This document shows positions 1 to 5,731 of a DNA stretch of 5,731 nt, in pieces. The DNA lies in the NCBI GenBank assembly GCA_020062805.1, contig JAGUVP010000022.1, positions 1 through 5,731 of the forward strand, given 5' to 3'. A program made the translations under genes and the position numbers. The stretch's first letter is position 1; each line of letters starts with the position of its first letter. The stretch comes from Candidatus Bipolaricaulis sp. Lineage in GTDB: Bacteria > Bipolaricaulota > Bipolaricaulia > Bipolaricaulales > Bipolaricaulaceae. Below the pieces are notes generated by a model. That model saw only the letters and a list, made by a program, of their open reading frames with translations, was not told the DNA's origin and made no database searches.

Positions 1-675
1 AGGCTGGCTTGGGGAGGAGCGCTGGTCGCGTTCTGCGGGCGGGATGTGGAGCGAGGGCAGGCGCTCGCCGCCGAGCTGGCGAAGTCCGGCGCGGAGGCCC
101 TGTTCATCCCCGCCGACGTGGGCCGCCCGGATGAGGCGACGTCCTTCCTCGATGCCGTCCTGCAGCACTACGGACACGTCGACGTCCTGGTGAACAACGC
201 CGGCATCACCCGAGACGGGCTGCTGGTCAGGATGTCTTCCCAGGAGTGGGCGGAGGTTCTTCAGGTCAATCTGACCGGAGCTTTCCACGTCATCCGGGCG
301 GCAGCGAGGGCGATGCTCCGCCGGAAGGGGGGGGCGATCGTCAACGTCTCCTCCGTGGCCGGGCTGGTGGGCAACGCTGGCCAGGCGAACTACTCTGCGG
401 CCAAGGCGGGGCTCCTTGGGCTGACCAAGGCCCTCGCCAAGGAGTTCGCCACGCGCGGGCTGCGAGTCAACGCGGTCTGTCCCGGTTTCATTGACACGGA
501 GATGACCGCGGGCCTCGCTCCGGAGATCCGAACCGAGATTCTGTCTCGGATCCCACTCCGCAGGGTGGGGACAGCGCAGGAGGTGGCGGAGGTGGTGGTG
601 TTTCTCTGTTCGGATGCCGCGGCCTACGTCACGGGCCAGGTGGTCGTCGTGGATGGTGGACTCACCTGCTGCTAG
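1..675 (+). CDS. fabG: 3-oxoacyl-ACP reductase FabG, 5' partial
   Basis: NADPH-dependent reductase of type II fatty acid synthesis, cytosolic; it reduces 3-oxoacyl-ACP to 3-hydroxyacyl-ACP. The frame is open from base 1 and the first residues (LAWGGALVAFCGRD) align with the second strand of the Rossmann fold, so the start is upstream. By comparison with E. coli FabG (244 aa) about 23 N-terminal residues are missing, including the TGxxxGIG cofactor loop. The GTG at 46 is internal and not a credible start. In the 224-residue fragment, NNAG is at 65-68 and is followed by ITRDGLLVRM, which is typical of FabG rather than other short-chain dehydrogenases. The catalytic Ser118, Tyr131 (NYSAAK) and Lys135 are present, followed by PGFIDTEMT at about 161-169 and a VTGQVVVVDGG C-terminal motif. 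The protein ends in Leu-Thr-Cys-Cys, a slightly unusual tail. It is first in the visible operon, 20 bases before fabF. Confidence 0.95.
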   Translation, partial: RLAWGGALVAFCGRDVERGQALAAELAKSGAEALFIPADVGRPDEATSFLDAVLQHYGHVDVLVNNAGITRDGLLVRMSSQEWAEVLQVNLTGAFHVIRAAARAMLRRKGGAIVNVSSVAGLVGNAGQANYSAAKAGLLGLTKALAKEFATRGLRVNAVCPGFIDTEMTAGLAPEIRTEILSRIPLRRVGTAQEVAEVVVFLCSDAAAYVTGQVVVVDGGLTCC

Positions 676-695
676 GCGGCGCGGGGGCGATCAAA

Positions 696-1970
696 GTGAG
701 GGAGAGCAGGGACAGGATTGTCGTGACGGGGATGGGCGTCGTGTCTCCGATCGGCATCGGCGTGGGAGCGTTCTGGGAGGCGCTGCAAAAGGGGGTTTCG
801 GGAACGAAGAGGGTTGACGAGGGCATTGACCTCGCAGGGATTCCCACCAAGATCGGGGCGCCGGTGGAGAACTTCACTCCCGATGCCTTGCGGGAGATGG
901 GGAAGAATCCCCGTAAACTGGATCGAGCGGCCCAGATGACCCTCGTTGCGGCGCGGGAGGCCCTCGCCGATGCGGGGCTGGAGTTGGATCGCGAAGATCG
1001 GGACCGGATCGGGGTGGTCGTTGGCACGGGGATCGGGGGGATCCAAAGCTTGGCCGAGAACCATGAGATCCTCCTCCGTCAGGGTGCGGAGCGGGTCAGC
1101 CCAAGGTTCATCAGCCAACTCATGCCCAACAGCTTGGCCGCGGAGGTCGCGCTCACTTTCGGCTTCACGGGGATCAATTTCGGGGTGGTCACGGCCTGCG
1201 CCAGCGCCAATCATGCGATCGGCCTCGCGGGGGAACTCCTGCGCGGAGGCTTCGCTGACGTCGTCATCTCCGGAGGGGGCGAAGCGGCGATGATCCCCGT
1301 GACCTACGCCGGGTTTTCCCGGGCCGGGGCGCTCTCCCAAAGGAACGACGAGCCCGAGCGAGCGTCCCGTCCCTTCGACCGAGAGAGGGACGGCTTCGTC
1401 CTCGGGGAGGGGGCAGCAACCCTCGTCTTGGAGACCCTCTCTCACGCCCGTCAGAGGGCAGCCCGGGTCCATGCCGAACTCCTGGGATTCGGCATGAACG
1501 ACGATGCCTATCACATCACCGCTCCCGACCCCGAGGGCCGCGGAGCGCGGGAGGCGATGTCCAGGGCCGTCCGCCAGGCCGGGGTCTCCCCCCTCGATGT
1601 GGACTACATCAACGCCCATGGCACCTCAACCCCACTCAACGACAAGATCGAGACGTTGGCGATCAAGGCGCTGTTCGGCGACCATGCCCACCGCCTTTCC
1701 ATCAGCGCCACCAAGTCCCAGACCGGTCACCTGCTCGGCGCCGCTGCCGCCGTGGAAGCCGTGGCCACGATCTTGGCCATCAAGGAGGACCTCGTGCCCC
1801 CGACGATCAACTACGACCACCCGGATCCCGAGTGCGATCTGAACTACACCCCCCATCGGCCAGTGCACAGAAGGGTGGACATCGCCATCTCGAACTCGTT
1901 CGGGTTCGGGGGGCACAACGCGGTGATCATGCTCGGTAAGGCGGGGCAGGAGCAGGTCGGAGATGGCTGA
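696..1970 (+). CDS. fabF: 3-oxoacyl-ACP synthase II FabF (KAS II)
   Basis: Elongating condensing enzyme of type II fatty acid synthesis: it joins acyl-ACP and malonyl-ACP to give a 3-oxoacyl-ACP two carbons longer. The protein is 424 aa, slightly above the roughly 410-415 usual for the family. The thiolase fold starts at VVTGMGVVSPIG (residues 9-20). The active-site set is complete: nucleophile Cys168 in TACAS, His308 in NAHGTSTPLND, and Lys340 with His345 in KSQTGH. Each is five positions later than in E. coli FabF (163, 303, 335, 340). Ile113 in TGIGG matches E. coli Ile108, a pocket residue associated with FabF-type chain specificity. The C-terminal NSFGFGGHN loop is present. The start is GTG at 696, preceded by a G-run (683-687) as ribosome binding site; no better in-frame start precedes the fold. 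Its last codons overlap fabH by 8 bases. No acpP gene lies between fabG and fabF, where it often sits. Confidence 0.97.
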   Translation: MRESRDRIVVTGMGVVSPIGIGVGAFWEALQKGVSGTKRVDEGIDLAGIPTKIGAPVENFTPDALREMGKNPRKLDRAAQMTLVAAREALADAGLELDREDRDRIGVVVGTGIGGIQSLAENHEILLRQGAERVSPRFISQLMPNSLAAEVALTFGFTGINFGVVTACASANHAIGLAGELLRGGFADVVISGGGEAAMIPVTYAGFSRAGALSQRNDEPERASRPFDRERDGFVLGEGAATLVLETLSHARQRAARVHAELLGFGMNDDAYHITAPDPEGRGAREAMSRAVRQAGVSPLDVDYINAHGTSTPLNDKIETLAIKALFGDHAHRLSISATKSQTGHLLGAAAAVEAVATILAIKEDLVPPTINYDHPDPECDLNYTPHRPVHRRVDIAISNSFGFGGHNAVIMLGKAGQEQVGDG

Positions 1971-2961
1971 GCGAGCGGGGGTACTCGGGGTAGGGGCTTC
2001 TGTCCCGGAGAAGATCCTCACCAACTACGATTTAGAGCGAATGGTCCTGACTTCGGATGAGTGGATCACCCAGCGGACGGGGATCAAGGAGAGGAGGATC
2101 TTGGGGGAAGGGGAGGACCCGGCCCGCCTCGGGACCGAGGCGGCGGAGATGGCTCTCGCCTCCGCCGGGATCCGGCCGGAGGAGGTCGAGCTGGTGATCA
2201 CCTCCTCCAACGTCCAGATCATGCCGGTCCCTGGGTCCTCTCCGTTCATCATCGAGGGGCTGCGGGATCGGGAGGGGACAACGAACCGGCATGTCCCGTT
2301 CTTCGACCTCGTCGCGGGGTGCACCGGGTTCATCTACGCCCTGGAAGTAGCGCGGTGGATGTTCTGTGGCGGCTACCGACACATCCTCGTCATCGGACTG
2401 GAGAGCTTGTCTCGCTTCACCAACTGGCGAGAGCGAGAGACCTGCGTTCTGTTCGGTGACGGGGCGGGAGCGGCCGTCGTCGGGCCGGTGGAGGGCGGGC
2501 GGGGGATCCTCGCCTCTCACATCGCTGCCGACAGCACCAAGTGGGCCCTATTGAGGGTCGAGGCAGGAGGGACGAGGATTCCGGCCACCCCGGAGACCGT
2601 GACCAGCGGGCAGCACTTCCTGAGGATGGAAGGACGGGGGGTGTTCGAAGAAGCGGTGAAGATGATGGAGCGGGCAACCCTTCTCGCCCTGCAACAGGCG
2701 GAGGTCACCAAGGAGGAAGTGGCCTGGTTCGTGCCGCACCAGGCGAACTTGCGGATCATCAAGGCGTTCGCCGAACGGCTTCGCCTTCCCTGGGCCAAAG
2801 TCCTGGTGAATATCGACAGGTACGGCAATACCTCAACGGCCTCCATTCCCCTTGCGCTGGCCGAGGCAGCGCAGGACAATCAGCTTCGCACGGGAGATCT
2901 GATCGTCCTGGTAGGCTTCGGAGCCGGAGTTACCTACGGCGCTACTGTCATCCGGTGGTGA
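1963..2961 (+). CDS. fabH: 3-oxoacyl-ACP synthase III FabH (KAS III)
   Basis: Initiating condensing enzyme: it condenses an acyl-CoA primer, usually acetyl-CoA, with malonyl-ACP. The protein is 332 aa against 317 in E. coli. The N-terminal family signature SDEWITQRTGIKERR is at 31-45. The catalytic triad is complete: Cys120 (AGCTGF), His259 (PHQANLRII) and Asn289 (YGNTSTAS), with the His-Asn spacing of 30 seen in E. coli. FGDGAGAAVV (164-173) is also typical. Compared with E. coli, about eight extra residues lie before the cysteine, around residues 100-112 (RDREGTTNRHVPF). This region is near the dimer interface and acyl pocket in known structures, so primer preference cannot be read from the sequence. 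The ATG overlaps the fabF stop by 8 bases; AGGAG at 1948-1952 is a plausible ribosome binding site, and coupling to fabF translation is likely. Placing fabH after fabF is unusual, as it more often leads the cluster. Confidence 0.96.
   Translation: MAERAGVLGVGASVPEKILTNYDLERMVLTSDEWITQRTGIKERRILGEGEDPARLGTEAAEMALASAGIRPEEVELVITSSNVQIMPVPGSSPFIIEGLRDREGTTNRHVPFFDLVAGCTGFIYALEVARWMFCGGYRHILVIGLESLSRFTNWRERETCVLFGDGAGAAVVGPVEGGRGILASHIAADSTKWALLRVEAGGTRIPATPETVTSGQHFLRMEGRGVFEEAVKMMERATLLALQQAEVTKEEVAWFVPHQANLRIIKAFAERLRLPWAKVLVNIDRYGNTSTASIPLALAEAAQDNQLRTGDLIVLVGFGAGVTYGATVIRW
2954..2961 (+). promoter_or_regulatory. Ribosome binding site of accD
   Basis: GGTGGTGA differs at one base from the consensus GGAGGTGA and lies 7 bases before the ATG at 2969. 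It overlaps the last codons and stop of fabH. It supports the start at 2969 over the out-of-frame ATG at 2962, which directly follows the fabH stop and opens only a short ORF with no recognisable similarity. Confidence 0.7.
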
Positions 2962-2968
2962 ATGCGAG

Positions 2969-3826
2969 ATGAAGATTTCCTGGTTCCGCCGGCAACAATA
3001 TGTGCAAGTCAAACTGGAGCAAAAGGGAGAAGTGGGGGCCCTTTGGGTCAAGTGCGCCGGTTGTGGGGACTTGGTCTTTCGGGAACGGATTCGGGAGAAT
3101 CACGGTATCTGTCCCCGCTGCGGAGCTTACTTCTTTCTCACTGCTCAGGAGAGAATCTCCCTTTTGGTCGATGAGAGCTCGTTCCAGGATGTGTCGAAGC
3201 CGATTGTGACCGCCGACCCGTTGGGTTTCGTCGATCGCCGGTCGTACGTGGGGCGACTCAAGGAGGCCCAGGAGAAGACGGGCCTTCGCAACGAAACCGT
3301 GATCGGCCGCGCCCGACTGGGAGGCTGCCCTGTGATCCTAGCGGTGACGGACTTCCGCTTCATCGGGGGGAGCATGGGTTCGGTAATGGGGGAGCAGCTC
3401 GATCACGGTATGGGCATGGCTGCTCGGGAGCTGCGGCCGTTCATCCTGGTCACCTCGACGGGGGGGGCACGGATGCAGGAAGGGATCTTCTCTCTGATGC
3501 AGATGGTCAAGACTGCCGCCGCGCGCCGCGACCTGGAACGGCTTGGGGTGCCCTTCGTCTCGGTGATGACGTACCCCACCACAGGTGGGGTCCTGGCCTC
3601 CATCGCCAGCCTGGGGGATATCACCATCGCCGAGAAGGGGGCTTTGATCGGGTTCGCCGGGAGAAGAGTGATCGAGCAAACGACAGGCGAGAGACTTCCT
3701 CCCGAGTTTCAGACCGCGGAGTTCGCCTTCGAGCATGGCATGGTTGATCGGGTGGTCGAACGCAAGAAGCTGCGGGAGGAGTTGATCCACATCTTGGAGT
3801 TCTTGCCCGTCAGACAGAGCCAATGA
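2969..3826 (+). CDS. accD: Acetyl-CoA carboxylase carboxyltransferase, beta subunit AccD
   Basis: Beta half of the carboxyltransferase that moves CO2 from carboxybiotin on BCCP to acetyl-CoA, giving malonyl-CoA, the first committed step of fatty acid synthesis. It forms an alpha2beta2 complex with AccA in the cytosol. The protein is 285 aa, near the shorter end of the family. An N-terminal zinc ribbon uses Cys29, Cys32, Cys48 and Cys51 (CxxC-x15-CxxC, the E. coli spacing). The crotonase-like carboxyltransferase core follows: FIGGSMGSVMGEQ (131-143), the oxyanion segment TSTGGARMQEG (162-172), TTGGVLAS (204-211), and GFAGRRVIEQT (228-238). Two positions depart from the form I know best: Ser to Thr before GGARMQE, and Pro to Arg in AGPRVIEQT. 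The Arg form may occur in other lineages. The gene lies 7 bases after fabH, and its stop overlaps the accA start. Confidence 0.97.
   Translation: MKISWFRRQQYVQVKLEQKGEVGALWVKCAGCGDLVFRERIRENHGICPRCGAYFFLTAQERISLLVDESSFQDVSKPIVTADPLGFVDRRSYVGRLKEAQEKTGLRNETVIGRARLGGCPVILAVTDFRFIGGSMGSVMGEQLDHGMGMAARELRPFILVTSTGGARMQEGIFSLMQMVKTAAARRDLERLGVPFVSVMTYPTTGGVLASIASLGDITIAEKGALIGFAGRRVIEQTTGERLPPEFQTAEFAFEHGMVDRVVERKKLREELIHILEFLPVRQSQ
3823..3826 (+). other. ATGA stop/start overlap coupling accD and accA
   Basis: The accA ATG (3823-3825) shares bases with the accD TGA (3824-3826). The 20 bases upstream lack a purine-rich ribosome binding site beyond a short AGAG at 3815-3818. This arrangement is typical of termination-reinitiation, and the two products are needed in a 1:1 complex. 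The overlap is seen directly; the coupling is inferred. Confidence 0.7.
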
Positions 3827-4785
3827 GGATCGACGAGCTGATTGCGGAGCTGCAGGAGAAGTTGGCCGAGCTGAAGAGGCTGACCCGCGACAGCGGGCTC
3901 GATGCTTCCCCCCAGATCGCGGAGTTGGCGGAGGAAGTGGCGCGTCTCTCCTTGGGCCGTGGCGCCTGGGAACAGGTGCAGCTGGCCCGGCATCCGTCAC
4001 GTCCGACAACGATGGACTACCTCGGCCTTATGATGGACGACTTCTACGAGCTCCATGGCGACCGGCTGGGCAGCGACGACGGCGCGATCGTGGCGGGGCT
4101 GGCCAAGTTCGCCGGGCGAACGGTGGTCGTTGTCGGCCATCAGAAGGGGAAGAACCTGGTCGAGAACCGAATCCGTCGTTCCGGGATGGCCGGACCGGGA
4201 GGATACCGCAAGGCCGCGAGGATCATGGGATTGGGAGAACGATACGGCTTCCCGATCATCGCTCTGATCGATACTCCGGGGGCCTACCCCGGCGTCAAGG
4301 CGGAAGAGCACAACATTGGGGGGGCGATCGCCGATTCCATCTACACCATGCTCCGGCTGCGTACCCCCATCGTGGCGGTGGTGATCGGAGAAGGGGGGAG
4401 TGGAGGAGCGCTTGGGATCGGGGTCGGGGACCGATTGCTCATGATGGAGAATGCCTACTACTCCGTGATCTCTCCGGAGGGCTGCGCCGCCATCCTGTGG
4501 GGGGATCGGAGCCGAGCTCGCGAGGCCGCGGCAGCGCTCAGGCTTACCGCTCACGACCTCCTGGATCTCGGGGTGATCGACGAGGTGGTGCAGGAACCTA
4601 CCGGAGGAGCCCACACCGATCCCCAGGAGGCGGCGCGAAGCCTGGGAGAGGCCCTGCGCCGCCACATGGACGAACTGAGGGGGATGGTGCCTGGGGAGCT
4701 CCCCGGTCTCCGGCGGAGCAAGTTCCGGGGGATGGGGATCTGCGAGGGGGCGGTGCCGGTGATGCACGAACAAGGCGGGGAGTGA
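3823..4785 (+). CDS. accA: Acetyl-CoA carboxylase carboxyltransferase, alpha subunit AccA
   Basis: Alpha half of the carboxyltransferase, partner of AccD encoded just upstream. It is 320 aa, matching E. coli AccA (319). An N-terminal amphipathic, probably coiled-coil helix region (IDELIAELQEKLAELKRL, 3-20) is followed by the signature WEQVQLARHPSRPTTMDY (49-66). Next come ELHGDR (76-81), GHQKGK (105-110), GYRKA (127-131), IDTPGAYPG (149-157) and the oxyanion-hole loop GEGGSGGALGIGVGD (189-203). YSVISPEGCAAILW (213-226) and EPTGGAH (258-264) follow. The stretch after AYPG is divergent: EEHNIGGAIADSIYTM (161-176), where E. coli has EERGQSEAIARNLREM. The C-terminal tail after about 288 is not conserved. 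The start codon forms ATGA with the accD stop, and no good ribosome binding site precedes it. Translation therefore probably depends on reinitiation after accD, which would favour equal subunit amounts. Confidence 0.97.
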   Translation: MRIDELIAELQEKLAELKRLTRDSGLDASPQIAELAEEVARLSLGRGAWEQVQLARHPSRPTTMDYLGLMMDDFYELHGDRLGSDDGAIVAGLAKFAGRTVVVVGHQKGKNLVENRIRRSGMAGPGGYRKAARIMGLGERYGFPIIALIDTPGAYPGVKAEEHNIGGAIADSIYTMLRLRTPIVAVVIGEGGSGGALGIGVGDRLLMMENAYYSVISPEGCAAILWGDRSRAREAAAALRLTAHDLLDLGVIDEVVQEPTGGAHTDPQEAARSLGEALRRHMDELRGMVPGELPGLRRSKFRGMGICEGAVPVMHEQGGE

Positions 4786-4791
4786 GGACGA

Positions 4792-5568
4792 ATGGACCAC
4801 ATCGAACTGCGGGACAAGGTCGGCCTGGTCCTCGGCGTGGCCAACGAACGTTCGATCGCGTGGGCGATCGCCCAGTGCCTCGACCGCGCTGGGGCAAGGG
4901 TGGCTCTCACCTACCAGAACGAGCGAGTGAGACCTCACGTCGAGCGGTTGGCGGCCGAGTTGCGCGACCCGCTGGTTGCCCTCTGCGATGTAACGGCGGA
5001 CGGCGAGATCGAGGCGCTGTTCGCCCGGATCGGGCGGGAATGGGAGCGGCTTGACTTCCTCGTCCACAGCATCGCCTTCGCCCCTGCCGCCGAGCTCGGG
5101 GGGGAGTTTCTGCGCACCTCTCGCGCTGGGTTCCATGAGACGCTGGATGTGAGCGCCTACTCCCTGATCCCGTTGGCCCGGGGGGCGGTCCCGTTCATGG
5201 GAGCCGGGGGGGGAGCAGTGATCGCCATCACCTTCCAGGCCTCGCAGCGCGTCTTCCCGGGCTACAACGTGATGGGAACGGCCAAGGCCGCCTTGGAGCA
5301 GATTGTCCGCCAGTTGGCTTATGAACTAGGCTCGCACGCCATCCGCGTCTGCGGGCTCTCCGCGGGACCGCTGCGGACACTCGCTGCGCGGGGGATTCCG
5401 GGGTTCACGGAGATGGCGAAGTCCCATGCCGAGCGGGCGCCCCTCAAGCGGAGCATCACCCACGATGAGGTGGCCCGCGCCGCCCTGTTCTTGGTAAGCG
5501 ATCTAGCCAGCGGAATCACCGGGGAGGTCCTTCACGTCGACGCTGGCTACCACATCATGGGGGTGTAG
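4792..5568 (+). CDS. fabI: Enoyl-ACP reductase FabI (NADH-dependent, SDR type)
   Basis: Last reduction of each elongation cycle: trans-2-enoyl-ACP to acyl-ACP using NAD(P)H. It is the target class of triclosan and isoniazid-type inhibitors. The protein is 258 aa, usual for FabI (262 in E. coli). The nucleotide-binding GVANERSIAWAIA (15-27) is the FabI variant of the Rossmann glycine loop. HSIAFAP (92-98), SAYSL (121-125), YNVMGTAKAALE (158-169), and SAGPLRTLAARGIPGF (190-205) follow. The C-terminal SGITGEVLHVDAGYHIMG (240-257) is diagnostic. Catalytic Tyr158 and Lys165 are present. Position 148, ten residues before the catalytic Tyr, is Phe where E. coli FabI has Tyr146; mycobacterial InhA also has Phe (149) there. 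The segment TFQASQRVFPG is unlike the common SYLGAERAIPN. The ATG is preceded by GAGG (4784-4787), six bases after the accA stop. FabK, FabL or FabV would lack these motifs. Confidence 0.95.
   Translation: MDHIELRDKVGLVLGVANERSIAWAIAQCLDRAGARVALTYQNERVRPHVERLAAELRDPLVALCDVTADGEIEALFARIGREWERLDFLVHSIAFAPAAELGGEFLRTSRAGFHETLDVSAYSLIPLARGAVPFMGAGGGAVIAITFQASQRVFPGYNVMGTAKAALEQIVRQLAYELGSHAIRVCGLSAGPLRTLAARGIPGFTEMAKSHAERAPLKRSITHDEVARAALFLVSDLASGITGEVLHVDAGYHIMGV
5559..5565 (+). promoter_or_regulatory. Ribosome binding site of accB
   Basis: GGGGGTG, one base different from GGAGGTG, lies 5 bases before a GTG at 5571 and inside the last codons of fabI. It is the reason for choosing that GTG as the start of the truncated gene, which has no in-frame ATG before codon 28. 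Confidence 0.55.
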
Positions 5569-5570
5569 AG

Positions 5571-5731
5571 GTGAACCTGAGCGAGATCGAGGAGCTGCTT
5601 CGCCTGTTCGAGGGCTCGTCCCTTACGGAGTTGGTGGTCGAGGGGAGCGAGATGCGGGTCACGTTCAGGCGGGACGTCGGTGTCCCCCGTGAGGCAGTGC
5701 CCCGACGAGGCACCGGCCTGGACGCCCCTCC
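5571..5731 (+). CDS. accB: Biotin carboxyl carrier protein AccB, 3' partial
   Basis: A GTG two bases after the fabI stop opens a frame that runs off the window; 53 codons are visible. The translation begins MNLSEIEELLRLFEGSS and continues LTELVVEGSEMRVTFRR. This matches the N-terminal helix and short strand pattern of BCCP (in E. coli MDIRKIKKLIELVEESG, then a conserved I/L-xx-L-x-[IV]-xEG segment). A Pro, Arg and Gly-rich stretch starts at about residue 38, as expected for the flexible linker before the biotinyl domain. The biotinylated lysine motif (usually AMKM) would lie downstream and is not visible. In the cell BCCP carries CO2 on biotin from biotin carboxylase AccC to the AccA-AccD carboxyltransferase. 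accC often follows accB and may lie beyond the window. The identification rests on a short N-terminus plus operon context. Confidence 0.85.
   Translation, partial: MNLSEIEELLRLFEGSSLTELVVEGSEMRVTFRRDVGVPREAVPRRGTGLDAP

Noticed and set aside
46..675. GTG at 46 as the true fabG start
   Set aside because: The frame is open upstream to base 1 and encodes the expected second Rossmann strand; starting at 46 would remove the entire cofactor-binding N-terminus. The gene is cut by the window edge.
676..695. Possible promoter or small gene between fabG and fabF
   Set aside because: Only 20 bases; too short for a promoter plus leader or for acpP, and no -35/-10 pattern is seen. It serves as the fabF ribosome binding region.
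672..1619. 315-codon open frame on the minus strand opposite fabF
   Set aside because: Low-complexity Gly/Asp/Pro/Arg-rich translation with no recognisable domain; a shadow of the fabF codon pattern.
2962..3174. Small ORF starting at the ATG directly after the fabH stop
   Set aside because: It is out of frame with accD, has no family similarity I can recognise, and the ribosome binding site at 2954-2961 is well spaced for the accD ATG at 2969.
3338..4009. 223-codon open frame on the minus strand opposite accD and the start of accA
   Set aside because: Antisense to conserved motifs of accD, with no family signature and no supporting start context.
3997..5136. 379-codon open frame on the minus strand opposite accA and fabI
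   Set aside because: It lies wholly antisense to two well-supported genes, its translation shows no recognisable motif, and long antisense frames are expected in high-G+C coding DNA.

Overview
The window is a compact piece of a bacterial fatty acid synthesis operon. All seven genes lie on the + strand with almost no intergenic DNA. The order is fabG (5' end cut off), fabF, fabH, accD, accA, fabI, accB (3' end cut off). Each gene was recognised from family motifs and active-site residues in its translation. No RNA gene, mobile element, CRISPR array or internal terminator was seen, and no gene-free stretch exceeds about 20 bases.

Layout: bases 1-675 are most of the 3-oxoacyl-ACP reductase FabG. 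A 20-base gap leads to the elongation condensing enzyme FabF (696-1970), which overlaps the initiation condensing enzyme FabH (1963-2961) by 8 bases. Seven bases later comes accD (2969-3826), which overlaps accA (3823-4785) by 4 bases; together they encode the two halves of the acetyl-CoA carboxylase carboxyltransferase. Six bases later is the enoyl-ACP reductase fabI (4792-5568). Two bases after that, a GTG opens the biotin carboxyl carrier protein gene accB, which runs off the end.

How the genes work together: AccA and AccD move a carboxyl group from biotin carried on AccB to acetyl-CoA, giving malonyl-CoA. FabH condenses acetyl-CoA with malonyl-ACP to start a chain, and FabF extends it. 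FabG reduces the 3-oxo group and FabI reduces the enoyl group. Not seen here are ACP (acpP), malonyl-CoA:ACP transacylase (fabD), the dehydratase (fabZ) and biotin carboxylase (accC). The operon visibly continues in both directions, so some of these probably lie just outside.

Organism: a bacterium with high G+C (roughly 60-65% by eye) and tight overlapping genes. Glycine codons are biased to GGG; in fabH I counted 20 GGG, 7 GGA, 6 GGC and 1 GGT. The gene order matches none of the standard model operons I know, and several proteins carry unusual residues, which suggests a lineage far from common model bacteria, possibly an uncultured phylum. The taxon cannot be fixed from this sequence. I do not see a new biological system; this is core metabolism with an unusual arrangement and a few active-site variations.
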